64,000 nucleotides of DNA from Flavobacterium sp. KS-LB2. GTDB taxonomy: Bacteria; Bacteroidota; Bacteroidia; Flavobacteriales; Flavobacteriaceae. How positions within the stretch are numbered: position 1 is the stretch's first letter; every line of letters starts with the position of its first letter. The notes under the pieces are model-generated. The model was not told the DNA's origin. It worked only from the letters and a program-made list of their open reading frames with translations, and did not search any database. Positions 52,233-61,402 of the stretch are shown here, piece after piece. A program made the translations under genes and the position numbers. Where the stretch lies: assembly GCF_036895565.1 (NCBI RefSeq), contig NZ_CP145904.1, positions 2,604,001 through 2,668,000 of the forward strand. The letters are read 5' to 3'.

Positions 52233-52306
52233 AGCCGGCGGAGGGACTCGAACCCACGACCTGCTGATTACAAATCAGCTGCTCTAGCCAACTGAGCTAC
52301 GCTGGC
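52233..52306 (-). tRNA. tRNA-Thr (anticodon TGT)
   Basis: 74 nt cloverleaf: acceptor GCCAGCG / CGCCGGC, D-arm GCTC...GAGC, anticodon stem-loop GCTGA-TTTGTAA-TCAGC with TGT at the centre, variable AGGTC, T-arm with TTCGAGT. CCA is not encoded. An A-C mismatch lies at acceptor position 4-69, and a U-U at 50-64 in the T stem. Confidence 0.95.
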
Positions 52307-52384
52307 GACTCATTACGGGTGCAAATATAAGTCTGAATTTCTATTTTCCAAAACAAATTCAAACTTTTTTTTGCTTTTTTTTGA

Positions 52385-52651
52385 CTACAATTCGTTGATT
52401 TTAGCAATCAATTGATTAGCAGTTTGTTCCAATTCAACATTGATTTGTTTGAAGTGTGCTTTTTTATTTTCTACATTTTTTGCATTCACTTTAGTGATTA
52501 ATGCATCAAAAGCAGCAATAGCTTCATCGATTAAATTGTTAGTTTCAGTTGTTGGTTTTCCTGTTGTAGAAATCTCGAACAAGTAAACTGCTTCAATAAT
52601 ATCTCCTAAAACGTAGTTGATGTCTTTTTTTAAATTCTTAACGTTTGCCAT
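52385..52651 (-). CDS. Small conserved hypothetical protein
   Basis: 88 aa, almost wholly helical by composition (IINELIAKINEL-like heptads): MANVKNLKKDINYVLGDIIE, then LFEISTTGKPTTETNNLIDE, then FDALITKVNAKN. No signal peptide, no known motif. It resembles small flavobacterial proteins of unknown role. A -7 element lies 38 bp upstream. Confidence 0.65.
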   Translation of the reverse strand: MANVKNLKKDINYVLGDIIEAVYLFEISTTGKPTTETNNLIDEAIAAFDALITKVNAKNVENKKAHFKQINVELEQTANQLIAKINEL

Positions 52652-52689
52652 TTTTATTTTTTTAAAATTTGAATTTTAATTTGCGTCTG

Positions 52690-52697
52690 CAAAAGTA
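52690..52697 (-). promoter_or_regulatory. Putative -7 element (TACTTTTG) of the 88-aa protein gene
   Basis: Minus-strand TACTTTTG about 38 nt before the start; no clear -33 element. Confidence 0.45.
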
Positions 52698-52719
52698 CAC
52701 ATAATCTTTCTATTACCGA

Positions 52720-53682
52720 CTATGAAATGTAAATTTCTAAAATTGAAGCTTTTCCATTGAGGATGAATGCATTCATTGCTGCAGGAATCAAAACGGTGTC
52801 TCCTTTTTTATATTGGAATTTTGAATTGTTGTATTCCAATTCAAATGTTCCTCCAGTACACATATATACGGTAAAGGTTTTACCCGATTTAGAAACTGAA
52901 ATTTCCCCATCTAACGGAATGAAATTAGTCGTAAAATAAGGGCAGTTTACAATTTCGTTCGATTGATTTATGTTCTTTGTATACTCTTTCTTGGTTTCTA
53001 CTTTATTATAATTAATAGCATCCAAAGCCAAATCAACATGCAATTCCCTCGTATTTCCATTAGCATCTACCCGATCAAAATCATACAAACGGTATGTTAT
53101 ATCCGAAGTTTGTTGAATCTCAGCTACCACAAGTCCAGCACCAATAGCGTGAACTGTTCCTGTTTCTAAAAAGAAAACATCTCCCGATTGTACTTTTACA
53201 TCATCCAGAATAGAAAGTAACGTTTTGTTTTTTAGATTTTCTAAAAAGTCATCAGCATTCGATTTTTCTTTGAAACCCACAATTATTCTAGCATCATCAT
53301 CCGCTTGCATGATGTACCACATTTCGGTTTTACCAAAAGAATTATGACGCTTTTTAGCCAACGCATCATTGGGATGCACTTGAATAGATAAATCTTCACG
53401 TGCATCTAAATACTTGAAAAGCAATGGAAATTGTGCTCCAAATCTAGCATGAACTGCTGTCCCCAATATTTCATCAGGAGAACTATTAATAAGGGCAGTC
53501 AATGTTTTCCCTTTCCATTCTCCGTTTGCCACAACACTCACATCTCCTTCAACAGTAGACAACTCCCAACTTTCACCTGTAATTGTTGATGTAACTGATT
53601 TATTAAGTAACGTTTTAAGTTTTTCACCGCCCCAAATTCTTTCTTTTAAAATGGGTTTAAATTGTAATGGATAAAATTTCAT
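52720..53682 (-). CDS. manA: Mannose-6-phosphate isomerase, class I
   Basis: 320 aa from MKFYPLQFKPILKERIWGG; the longer frame to 53733 has an unlikely N-terminus. Cupin zinc ligands are in IQVHPNDALA and KTEMWYIM, with further family blocks FLETGTVHAIGAGLVVAEIQ and QQTSDITYRLYDFDR. It converts mannose-6-phosphate and fructose-6-phosphate for glycan precursors. The size fits the short Bacillus-type ManA. Stands alone. Confidence 0.93.
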   Translation of the reverse strand: MKFYPLQFKPILKERIWGGEKLKTLLNKSVTSTITGESWELSTVEGDVSVVANGEWKGKTLTALINSSPDEILGTAVHARFGAQFPLLFKYLDAREDLSIQVHPNDALAKKRHNSFGKTEMWYIMQADDDARIIVGFKEKSNADDFLENLKNKTLLSILDDVKVQSGDVFFLETGTVHAIGAGLVVAEIQQTSDITYRLYDFDRVDANGNTRELHVDLALDAINYNKVETKKEYTKNINQSNEIVNCPYFTTNFIPLDGEISVSKSGKTFTVYMCTGGTFELEYNNSKFQYKKGDTVLIPAAMNAFILNGKASILEIYIS

Positions 53683-53826
53683 CAATGTGTTTTTCGAATT
53701 ATAACTATATAAGATAAATGTTTTTTTATTCACTTACCTAATGTCTTCAGCTTAAAAATAATATGACAGCAAAATAGCACCTTAATATGAAGAAAGATAG
53801 AACAAACATATACTATAACTTTGAAT

Positions 53827-54285
53827 CTATGATACTAATTCCTTGATTGCTTCAAGTGCTTTAGGAATATGCTTGGTTGCTAACATACTATCAAATATCA
53901 TTTGAATGACTCCATTTTTATCCGTAACATAAGTAACTCGTCCAGGAAGTAGCCCAAACAATCCAGAAGGAACTCCAAAAAGATTTTTGATTTTTTTATC
54001 ATTGTCTGACAAAAGAATAAATGGCAATTTAAATTGCCTGCTGAACTCTTGATGCGAACTAACGCTATCACTACTGATTCCAATTACTTCAGCACCCAAA
54101 TCTTTGAAATCTTCATATTGATCTCTAAAACTGCATGCCTCAGCGGTGCAGCCTGGAGTATTGTCTTTTGGATAAAAATAAATTACCAGAGGTTTTCGCC
54201 CCACAACGCTCTGACTGTCAAAATCATTACCGTTTGCATCTTTTGCTTTAAAACTGGGTATAATATCTCCTACTTTTAGTCTCAT
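53827..54285 (-). CDS. bcp: Thiol peroxidase, Bcp/PrxQ-type peroxiredoxin
   Basis: 152 aa. The active site PKDNTPGCTAEACSFRD has the peroxidatic Cys and a second Cys five residues later, as in 2-Cys Bcp enzymes. It reduces peroxides with thioredoxin in the cytosol. Its start codon shares one base with the queD stop, so translation of the pair is probably coupled. Confidence 0.95.
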   Translation of the reverse strand: MRLKVGDIIPSFKAKDANGNDFDSQSVVGRKPLVIYFYPKDNTPGCTAEACSFRDQYEDFKDLGAEVIGISSDSVSSHQEFSRQFKLPFILLSDNDKKIKNLFGVPSGLFGLLPGRVTYVTDKNGVIQMIFDSMLATKHIPKALEAIKELVS

Positions 54286-54695
54286 TATTCGCCTTTATAG
54301 GTTACAAAATTCCGCGGAGTTTCATAAAGAACAACCTCCAATTCAAATTCAGACTTGATTCTTTTTCTAATTTTATTCCAAATTACAACTACAATATTTT
54401 CGGCTGTCGGATTCAAATCCTGAAATTCAGGTACGTCAATATTTAGGTTTTTATGATCAAATTGGTCTTCAACGTCCTCTTTAATGATATCACTCAAAAA
54501 TTTCACATCCATTACATAACCTGTTTCTGGATCAATTTGGCCAGTCACACTGACTATCAATTCGTAGTTATGCCCATGAAAATTAGGATTGTTACACTTC
54601 CCGAAAATAGCATCGTTTTGTTCAAAAGTCCAATCTTTTCTGTATAATCTATGAGCCGCATTAAAATGGGCTTTTCGTGAAATAGTAACTTTCAT
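54285..54695 (-). CDS. queD: 6-carboxytetrahydropterin synthase (QueD / PTPS family)
   Basis: 136 aa from MKVTISRKAHFNAAH; five residues upstream (54710) are possible but atypical. Zinc His residues are in HFNAAHRL and HGHNYEL, the catalytic Cys in FGKCNNPNFHGHNYEL, and the conserved PTAENIVVVIWNKI near the C-terminus. QueD makes 6-carboxytetrahydropterin for queuosine. The family also covers pyruvoyl-tetrahydropterin synthases, which cannot be excluded. Overlaps the next gene, bcp, by one base. Confidence 0.88.
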   Translation of the reverse strand: MKVTISRKAHFNAAHRLYRKDWTFEQNDAIFGKCNNPNFHGHNYELIVSVTGQIDPETGYVMDVKFLSDIIKEDVEDQFDHKNLNIDVPEFQDLNPTAENIVVVIWNKIRKRIKSEFELEVVLYETPRNFVTYKGE

Positions 54696-54782
54696 AATTT
54701 CAGATTTCAAATTCAGATTCCCTAAAATTGCGGAAACAAAATTCTTTTGTGTTAATACATTTTTTGTACTGTTCTTACAGCT

Positions 54783-55310
54783 TTATATTTTATGTTCTTC
54801 AAGAAAATGATAAAACTCATCGAAGATAATCTTGAACCAAACAGTGTACAAGTGTGGATGCACTTCCATATCTTCTTTCACATCCTCAATTTTCATCCAT
54901 TTCCAAGCTTCTACCTCTTCTAAATTTATTTTTGGTGCTTCATCATAGTAACCAATCATTACATGATCGAGTTCGTGCTCCGTCAAACCATTATCAAAAG
55001 GAGCTTTATAGATAAAATGAAAAAGTTCTTTGAGTTCTGTTTTAAAACCCATTTCTTCAAATAATCTGCGGCTTCCGGCTTGAATATTTGTTTCTCCCTC
55101 ACGTTGATGGCTGCAACACGTATTGGTCCACAGCAAAGGAGAATGATATTTCTGATGCGCCCGCTGTTGCAACATGATTTCATTTTTGCTGTTTAAAACA
55201 AAAACGGAAAAAGCACGATGCAAAACTGCTTTTTCATGTGCTTCAAGCTTAGGCATCAATCCTATTTGCTCATCATTTTGGTTAACTAATATTACATTTT
55301 CTTCTACCAT
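54783..55310 (-). CDS. idi: Isopentenyl-diphosphate delta-isomerase, type I
   Basis: 175 aa, Nudix fold. The catalytic Cys is in TNTCCSHQREGET and the catalytic Glu and metal ligands in LTEHELDHVMIG; the Nudix-like helix is AGSRRLFEEMGF. It interconverts IPP and DMAPP in isoprenoid synthesis. A -7 element (TATTTTTG, 55328-55335) lies directly upstream. Confidence 0.95.
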   Translation of the reverse strand: MVEENVILVNQNDEQIGLMPKLEAHEKAVLHRAFSVFVLNSKNEIMLQQRAHQKYHSPLLWTNTCCSHQREGETNIQAGSRRLFEEMGFKTELKELFHFIYKAPFDNGLTEHELDHVMIGYYDEAPKINLEEVEAWKWMKIEDVKEDMEVHPHLYTVWFKIIFDEFYHFLEEHKI

Positions 55311-55327
55311 ATAATTCTATTGTTGGT

Positions 55328-55335
55328 CAAAAATA
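55328..55335 (-). promoter_or_regulatory. Putative -7 element (TATTTTTG) of idi
   Basis: Minus-strand TAnnTTTG match 18 nt before idi; no -33 element seen. Confidence 0.4.
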
Positions 55336-55477
55336 CAAAAAAGATAATTAGGGACGGGGGCTTTAACGTTCTGTTTCGATTTGTTGAAGCGGAATTATTT
55401 GCAATACGACCCAATAAAATTGACGCCCCATTTTCTAAGATTCTTTTGTATTTTTATGGTAAATTACAAATAGCATC

Positions 55478-55939
55478 ATGCAGACCATAACCATCCGAAA
55501 AGCACTTCCAAACGATTTAGCAGAACTTCTAGAATTTGAACAAGGAATTATTACTGCTGAACGTCCTTTTGACCCAACTTTAAAAGCTGATAAAATACGA
55601 TATTATGATATCGAAAAAATGATTTTAGCACCACATATAGAAGTATTGGTTGCCGAGATTGGTTCAGAACTCATCGCCTCAGGGTATGCCCGAATTGAAA
55701 CCGCAAAGCCTTATTTGAATCATGTAAACTATGCCTATTTAGGATTTATGTACACTAAACCCCTCCACAGAGGAAAAGGAGTAAACGCGAAGATTATTGA
55801 AGCGCTCAAAGAGTGGTGTTACCAGAAAGGCGTATCCGAAATTAGATTGGATGTTTACAGTGATAATTCCGCTGCAATTAAAGCGTATGAGAAAGTAGGT
55901 TTCAAAAAACACCTTATCAATATGCGAATGAGTGGATAA
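55478..55939 (+). CDS. GNAT family N-acetyltransferase
   Basis: 153 aa. Acetyl-CoA motif: GFMYTKPLHRGKGVNAKIIE, then IRLDVYSDNSAAIKAYEKVGFKKH. It opens with ITIRKALPNDLAELLEFEQG. Substrate unknown. Single gene on plus; the 258-bp gap after it holds no identifiable feature besides the msrB promoter element. Confidence 0.88.
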   Translation: MQTITIRKALPNDLAELLEFEQGIITAERPFDPTLKADKIRYYDIEKMILAPHIEVLVAEIGSELIASGYARIETAKPYLNHVNYAYLGFMYTKPLHRGKGVNAKIIEALKEWCYQKGVSEIRLDVYSDNSAAIKAYEKVGFKKHLINMRMSG

Positions 55940-56170
55940 CTGGAGGATCAAATCCCCTAACTAAATTTACTTTTTACCGAACGACTCAAAGGATTTTCAT
56001 AAGGATAAATTATTGCTGGCATCAAAAACGAAAACTTTTACTTCATACTAATAAGGTTTTGTTAATTCTAAATCCAAAGAGGTCTTTTACCCGTAAATAA
56101 CGATAGTTAAAACTTACTTAAATAACTATTAATTGCAAAGTAGACGACATTTTTTCACTGAAAAGCGCTT

Positions 56171-56178
56171 TACATTTG
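56171..56178 (+). promoter_or_regulatory. Putative -7 element (TACATTTG) of msrB-msrA
   Basis: TAnnTTTG match 19 nt before the msrB start. No clear -33 TTTG. Confidence 0.45.
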
Positions 56179-56197
56179 TACTATAAAAAAGAAAACT

Positions 56198-56758
56198 ATG
56201 AAAAATACAACCCGTTTTTTAAGCCTATTATTTTTGCTTCCTTTATTTATGTTCACTGCCTGCGGACAGACTACAAATAAAAAAAATACCATAAAAAAAA
56301 CAATCGCAATGGGAAATTCAATTAGTAAACCCGGTAATCCTTATTATTCCAATACCGACCAAACAAAATTAAAAGTTAGTGATGCCGAGTGGAAAAAAGT
56401 TTTACCAGAAGACGTGTATGAAGTAAGCCGTAATGCAGACACCGAAAGGCCATTTACAGGAAAATATTGGGACACTGATGAAAAAGGAACCTACTATTGT
56501 GCTGCTTGTGGCAACAAACTATTCCGTTCTGGAGCCAAATTTTCTAGCAATTGTGGCTGGCCAAGTTTTTTTGAGCAGGACAACAAGAACAGTGTTATTT
56601 ACAAAACCGACAATTCTCTTGGAATGGAAAGAATTGAAGCCCTTTGCGGTAGATGTGATGGTCATTTAGGACACCTTTTTGATGATGGACCAGCACCAAC
56701 CGGAAAAAGATATTGTATGAATTCTATCGCACTTGACTTTATCCCTGACAATAAATAA
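56198..56758 (+). CDS. msrB: Peptide-methionine (R)-S-oxide reductase MsrB, lipoprotein form
   Basis: 186 aa. Lipobox FTAC at residues 19-22 after a hydrophobic N-terminus, then a linker of about 30 residues and the MsrB domain: zinc Cys pairs CAAC and CGRC, substrate His in GHLGHLFDDGP, and the catalytic Cys in RYCMNSIAL near the C-terminus. It reduces methionine-R-sulfoxide in proteins. The lipid anchor places it in the periplasm or at the outer membrane. One base separates it from msrA. Confidence 0.94.
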   Translation: MKNTTRFLSLLFLLPLFMFTACGQTTNKKNTIKKTIAMGNSISKPGNPYYSNTDQTKLKVSDAEWKKVLPEDVYEVSRNADTERPFTGKYWDTDEKGTYYCAACGNKLFRSGAKFSSNCGWPSFFEQDNKNSVIYKTDNSLGMERIEALCGRCDGHLGHLFDDGPAPTGKRYCMNSIALDFIPDNK

Positions 56759-56759
56759 A

Positions 56760-57386
56760 ATGAAAAATATATTTTTAATTGTTCTATTGGCATCCTTTAG
56801 TATGTTTGGACAAAACAGCACTGTTGACAAAACCAAAAAACAATCCAATTTCGAAACCATCACATTGGCTGGTGGCTGTTACTGGTGCGTTGAGGCTATT
56901 TATGAGAATCTCATAGGAGTAAAATCGGCCATATCAGGATATGCAGGCGGAAAAGTAGCAAATCCTACTTATGAGGATGTTTCTACTGGAAGATCCGGTT
57001 ATGCCGAGGTGGTTCAGATTACCTACGATAAAAACGTAACAAATCTGGATGAGATTTTCAAAGTTTTCTTTACAGTCCATGATCCCACTACGCTAAACCG
57101 ACAAGGTGCCGATGTAGGAACACAATATCGTTCTGCTATCTTTTATAAAAATGAAGCACAGAAAAAAGCGGCGCAAACAATTATCGCTGCAATTAAAAAA
57201 GCTGGAATTTATGACAGTCCGATAGTTACAACATTGGAACCGTTGACTAAATTTTACAAAGCCGAAGACTACCATCAGAATTATTACTCCAACAATAAAA
57301 GCCAACCGTATTGTCAAATGGTAATTCAACCCAAAATAGAAAAATTTGAAAAGCTTTTTAAAAGTAGATTAAAGAATAAAAAATAA
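56760..57386 (+). CDS. msrA: Peptide-methionine (S)-S-oxide reductase MsrA, exported
   Basis: 208 aa from MKNIFLIVLLASFSMFGQ, a signal peptide; a longer frame to 56733 overlaps msrB and is unlikely. The catalytic Cys is in AGGCYWCVEA (GCFWG/C family motif), with ISGYAGGKVANPTYEDVSTG, HDPTTLNRQGADVGTQYRSA and AEDYHQNYY. It reduces the S epimer and complements MsrB just upstream. Both proteins carry export signals, so together they would repair oxidised envelope proteins. Confidence 0.95.
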   Translation: MKNIFLIVLLASFSMFGQNSTVDKTKKQSNFETITLAGGCYWCVEAIYENLIGVKSAISGYAGGKVANPTYEDVSTGRSGYAEVVQITYDKNVTNLDEIFKVFFTVHDPTTLNRQGADVGTQYRSAIFYKNEAQKKAAQTIIAAIKKAGIYDSPIVTTLEPLTKFYKAEDYHQNYYSNNKSQPYCQMVIQPKIEKFEKLFKSRLKNKK

Positions 57387-57397
57387 ATTATCAAACT

Positions 57398-57433
57398 ATC
57401 GCCTTGTTACTGCAAACAAGGCGATTTTTTTTT
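57398..57433 (+). terminator. Rho-independent terminator of msrB-msrA
   Basis: Perfect 11-bp stem ATCGCCTTGTT / AACAAGGCGAT followed by T9. Confidence 0.9.
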
Positions 57434-57595
57434 ACATCTAACTTAAAGTAAGATACTTTGCACACTATTTTAAAAGTACTGCAAGGCAAAATATTTTTGC
57501 TATATTTGTTTTGACTGACCATATTTACCTCTAAAATAGCTTGAATTTCATTTGAAATAATTGCTACTATGAAACCAAAATTTACACCACAACCA

Positions 57596-58909
57596 ATGAA
57601 AAAAATTATTCTTTTTGCAGGATTATTCACTTTCTCTCTTTTTACTTCTGCGCAAAATACAGCACTAAAAGCTACCATTGCTCAAAAGGCAGCTTCTTTA
57701 GAATCCAAAGTTATTACGTGGCGAAGAGATTTTCACCAAAACCCGGAATTAGGAAACAGAGAATTCAAAACGGCTGATAAAATTGCTGCACACCTGCGTT
57801 CTTTAGGGATTGAGGTACAAACTGGAGTGGGAAAAACTGGAGTTGTTGGTATTCTAAAAGGAGGAAAACCAGGTCCGGTTGTCGCCCTAAGAGCAGATAT
57901 TGATGCACTTCCCGTAAAAGAACGAGTAGACATTCCATTTGCCTCCAAAGCAGAAGGAGAATACAACGGTCAAGTAGTTCCTATCATGCACGCTTGCGGA
58001 CACGATACACATATTGCAATTTTAATGGGAACTGCCGAAATTTTAGCATCTGTAAAAAATGACCTAAAAGGAACTGTTAAATTTATTTTTCAGCCTGCTG
58101 AAGAAGGTCCGCCTGAAGGCGAAGAAGGAGGGGCGGAATTGATGATAAAAGAAGGTGTCCTTACTAATCCCACAGTAGATGTTATTTTTGGATTACATAT
58201 TAATGCACAGACAGAAGTTGGCACAATAAAGTACCGTCCAAAAGGTACAATGGCAGCATCCGATTGGTTTAAAATAAAAATAATGGGCAAACAAACGCAT
58301 GGTGCTTATCCATGGCTTGGTATTGACCCAATTGTTACCGCTTCTCAGATTGTAATGGGATTGCAAACCATTGTTAGCCGAAATGTAAATATAACAGAAT
58401 CTCCTGCAGTTGTAAGTGTTGGACAAATAAATGCAGGGGTACGAAGCAATGTCATTCCAGAGGAACTTACAATGAATGGCACCATTCGTTCTCTGGACAG
58501 CAAAGTACAGCAAATGGTTCATTCCAGAATAAAACAAATTGCAACGGCAATAGCAGAAAGTGCCGGTGCCACTGCCGATGTGAGTATAACCAACAAAACT
58601 GCTATTACCTACAACGACCCATCATTGACTGAAAAAATGATTCCAACATTAGAAGCTGTTGCGGGCAAAGAGAATGTTCTACTGACTCCTGCGGTTACAG
58701 GTGCCGAAGATTTTTCATTTTATCAGGAAAAAATACCAGGTCTATACTTCTTTTTGGGAGGTGCTCCTAAAGGCAAGCCAACATCAGAAACTGCTCCACA
58801 TCATACTCCTGATTTTTATATTGATGAAAGCGGTTTTGTGTTAGGAATGAAAGCAATGTCTGACTTGACTATAGATTATATGGAAATGAATACTAAAAAA
58901 AATAAGTAA
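57596..58909 (+). CDS. Exported M20 family amidohydrolase / metallopeptidase
   Basis: 437 aa from MKKIILFAGLFTFSLFTSAQ, a signal peptide (an ATG nine codons earlier also exists). M20D pattern: WRRDFHQNPELGNREFKTAD, VALRADIDALPV, the metal motif MHACGHDTH, QPAEEG and GAEDFSFYQ. Relatives include hippurate hydrolases, N-acyl-amino-acid and IAA-amino-acid hydrolases. It acts in the periplasm on N-acyl amino acids or peptides. Substrate uncertain. Single gene with its own terminator. Confidence 0.92.
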   Translation: MKKIILFAGLFTFSLFTSAQNTALKATIAQKAASLESKVITWRRDFHQNPELGNREFKTADKIAAHLRSLGIEVQTGVGKTGVVGILKGGKPGPVVALRADIDALPVKERVDIPFASKAEGEYNGQVVPIMHACGHDTHIAILMGTAEILASVKNDLKGTVKFIFQPAEEGPPEGEEGGAELMIKEGVLTNPTVDVIFGLHINAQTEVGTIKYRPKGTMAASDWFKIKIMGKQTHGAYPWLGIDPIVTASQIVMGLQTIVSRNVNITESPAVVSVGQINAGVRSNVIPEELTMNGTIRSLDSKVQQMVHSRIKQIATAIAESAGATADVSITNKTAITYNDPSLTEKMIPTLEAVAGKENVLLTPAVTGAEDFSFYQEKIPGLYFFLGGAPKGKPTSETAPHHTPDFYIDESGFVLGMKAMSDLTIDYMEMNTKKNK

Positions 58910-58975
58910 TTATATCCGCAAATGCATTAACGAAGTAATGCCAATTGATAAGCAATAACAAAACAAGAAAAATAC

Positions 58976-59007
58976 AAAAAACGCCTCACTACAATGAGGC
59001 GTTTTTT
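58976..59007 (+). terminator. Rho-independent terminator of the M20 hydrolase gene
   Basis: ACGCCTCA / TGAGGCGT stem extended by A and T runs on both sides. Confidence 0.85.
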
Positions 59008-59081
59008 TAATGGAATTACTTGAATTACCGTGCTGAAATTCATATATTTATATTGATTTTCAAGAACTTAAAAACAACACC

Positions 59082-59294
59082 ATGTATAACGGACATCATT
59101 TCGGTGGAATGCATTTTTTCTGGTGGATTTTTTGGATCATCATCCTCATTTGGGTATTTGCATCGCCTTATAACTTTCTTGGTCAGCGAACAAAAAAGGA
59201 AACTTCATTGGATATTCTGAAAAAAAGATTTGCCAAAGGAGAAATTACAAAAGAAGAGTTTGAAGAAAAAAAGAAATTTCTGGACGATAATTAA
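59082..59294 (+). CDS. SHOCT-domain small membrane protein
   Basis: 70 aa. One membrane helix (HFFWWIFWIIILIWVFASP, residues 11-29) is followed by the SHOCT motif LDILKKRFAKGEITKEEFEE (44-63) and a short end. SHOCT modules occur at protein C-termini and are thought to mediate contacts or oligomerisation; function is otherwise unknown. Single gene before the CHAD gene (89-bp gap). Confidence 0.88.
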   Translation: MYNGHHFGGMHFFWWIFWIIILIWVFASPYNFLGQRTKKETSLDILKKRFAKGEITKEEFEEKKKFLDDN

Positions 59295-59383
59295 AACAAA
59301 AACAAACTTCTTTATGCCTTTTTAAACACATCCATTGTTACAAGTATCATCCCTTTTTATTCTAAAATAATATTTTATAAAAA

Positions 59384-60169
59384 ATGAAAGCACTTAAAAC
59401 ATATTTTAGTAAACGAAAAAGTGCCATAAACCTTATTTTAGAAAAATCTCCAAAATCCTATATTCCGGGGACCTTTCATAGCCTTCGAGTAGAAATTAAG
59501 AAAATGAATGCTTTATTTGATTTATTAAACTATTGCTCAAAAAAATTTAAACGCAAAAAAAACTACTCCCCTTTTAAACTTATTTTTAAACAGGCTGGAA
59601 AAATCAGAGAACTGCAAATAGAACAATCCTTACTTGCTGAACAGCCTAATTCTCATTTGCTGCAAGCTTACTACAGTCATTTAAAAAAACTCGAAACCAA
59701 AGAACTGAAACGTTTTTTCGCAATTGCGAATAAGAGCTTCGTTGTTAAATTTAAAAAAAAGTACCTCAAAATAATTCCCTTACTTACTCAAGCAAATAAA
59801 AAAAAGGTTAACCGCTATATGGATAAAATGAGAAGGGAAATTAAAAAATTAATGTGCAAAACCAAGTTTAAAAAAACGCAAATGCACACTTTTCGCAAAC
59901 GATTAAAAACATACCAATACAATGAAAAAATCCTAAGCTGCGAATCACAAAACCAATCATTGCAAAACAAAAATAGTGTATCTGACTTGCTTGGAGAGTG
60001 GCATGATTACGAGGTTGTCATCAATCATTTAAAAAAAGCCATCAAGTCAAATGATACAATTCCAAGCCAAACAAAACAACTCCAAGTAACTAAAGCATTA
60101 TTAACTTCAAAAAGAGAATTGTTATTCGATAAAATAAATGCAACTTTACCCTATCAGACTCTTTTATAA
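59384..60169 (+). CDS. CHAD domain-containing protein
   Basis: 261 aa, very rich in Lys and with conserved His (FHSLRVEIKKMNALFDLLNY, MHTFRKRLKTYQYNEKIL, LGEWHDYEVVINHLKKAI), the CHAD pattern of charged helices with conserved histidines. CHAD domains bind inorganic polyphosphate. The N-terminal CYTH-like domain often fused to it is absent. It probably binds polyphosphate granules or another polyanion in the cytosol. Confidence 0.85.
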   Translation: MKALKTYFSKRKSAINLILEKSPKSYIPGTFHSLRVEIKKMNALFDLLNYCSKKFKRKKNYSPFKLIFKQAGKIRELQIEQSLLAEQPNSHLLQAYYSHLKKLETKELKRFFAIANKSFVVKFKKKYLKIIPLLTQANKKKVNRYMDKMRREIKKLMCKTKFKKTQMHTFRKRLKTYQYNEKILSCESQNQSLQNKNSVSDLLGEWHDYEVVINHLKKAIKSNDTIPSQTKQLQVTKALLTSKRELLFDKINATLPYQTLL

Positions 60170-60241
60170 ATATTTGAGACAAATAAAAATCAAAAATCAT
60201 ACTAAATAACTATAGGAATAGGGTATTCCTTATAAAACATT

Positions 60242-61336
60242 ATGAACATTATGAAACAAACCATTACGCTATTATTCTTATTTACACTAATCAGTTGTGG
60301 CAGTAATTCTACTTATAAATCCGAAACGAAAAGCAAAGATTGGGCGATGCTCAACTTTGTAAAAGTAGACAGCCTTAACCCGATTTTAGAACCGCAATTA
60401 AATCAAGTTTTTCAATCTCCAATAAGCAACAAAGAAGTACACTGGGAAGAACGAAATGTCCTTAATCCATCAGCGATTGTCAAAGACGGAAAAGTATATT
60501 TCATCTACAGAGCACAGGACAAAGACATGACGTCAAGATTAGGACTGGCCATCAGCGAAGACGGATTGCACTTTAAAAAACAACCCACGCCAATATTTTA
60601 TCCGGACAACGATAGTATGAAACAATACGAATGGAAAGGCGGCGTTGAGGACCCAAGAATTATAGAAAGTGAGAATGGAACTTACATCATGACCTATACT
60701 TCCTATGATGGCAAAACAGCACGCCTTTGTTTAGCCAGCTCAAAAGATTTAAAAACGTGGACAAAACACGGTTTAGTTTTAAAGGAAGAAAAGTACAAAG
60801 ATTTGTGGTCAAAATCTGGAGCTATCGTTTGTAAATTAGACGGCGATAAAATTACAGCTACAAAAATCAAAGGTAAATATTGGATGTATTTTGGAGATAC
60901 TAATTTGTACATCGCAACTTCTGAAGATCTCATCCATTGGAAAGTGGCCGAAAACGAAGAAAGCAAAAAAATGATTACCGTTTTACATCCTCGAATGGGT
61001 TATTTTGATAGTCGTTTAGTTGAACCCGGCCCTTTTGCTTTAGTCCAAAAAGAAGGTATTGTACTAATTTATAACGGAAGTAATGCCGCCAATTATAATG
61101 ATTCGAGTTTGCCTAAATTCACCTATGCAGCAAGTCAAGCGTTATTTGACAAAGAACAACCCTATAAATTAATAGACCGAATGGAGGATTATTTTATTCA
61201 TCCGAACAAACCTTATGAAAAAACAGGCGAGGTAAATGAAGTTTGCTTTGTAGAAGGATTGGTTTATTTTAAAAAACAATGGTTTTTATATTATGGTACT
61301 GCCGATTCAAAAATTGCTGTAGCAGTTAAAAAATAA
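60242..61336 (+). CDS. GH130-like / five-bladed beta-propeller glycosidase-family lipoprotein
   Basis: 364 aa with lipobox TLISC (residues 15-19 from MNIMKQT; the ATG at 60251 is an equally good start). A beta-propeller carries NPSAIVKDGKVYFIYRAQD, GGVEDPRIIES (the EDPR block holds the family catalytic Asp region), YWMYFGDTNLYIATSEDL and SRLVEPGPFAL. This is the GH130 pattern of mannoside phosphorylases and hydrolases. A lipoprotein form suggests a periplasmic or surface hydrolase acting on beta-mannosides. Followed by a DUF4440 gene 66 bp on. Confidence 0.82.
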   Translation: MNIMKQTITLLFLFTLISCGSNSTYKSETKSKDWAMLNFVKVDSLNPILEPQLNQVFQSPISNKEVHWEERNVLNPSAIVKDGKVYFIYRAQDKDMTSRLGLAISEDGLHFKKQPTPIFYPDNDSMKQYEWKGGVEDPRIIESENGTYIMTYTSYDGKTARLCLASSKDLKTWTKHGLVLKEEKYKDLWSKSGAIVCKLDGDKITATKIKGKYWMYFGDTNLYIATSEDLIHWKVAENEESKKMITVLHPRMGYFDSRLVEPGPFALVQKEGIVLIYNGSNAANYNDSSLPKFTYAASQALFDKEQPYKLIDRMEDYFIHPNKPYEKTGEVNEVCFVEGLVYFKKQWFLYYGTADSKIAVAVKK

Positions 61337-61402
61337 TGATACAATAAGCATTCGCTATTCGACCAAAACCAAGGAAAAAATGACCATTTTAATATAATTT
61401 TT

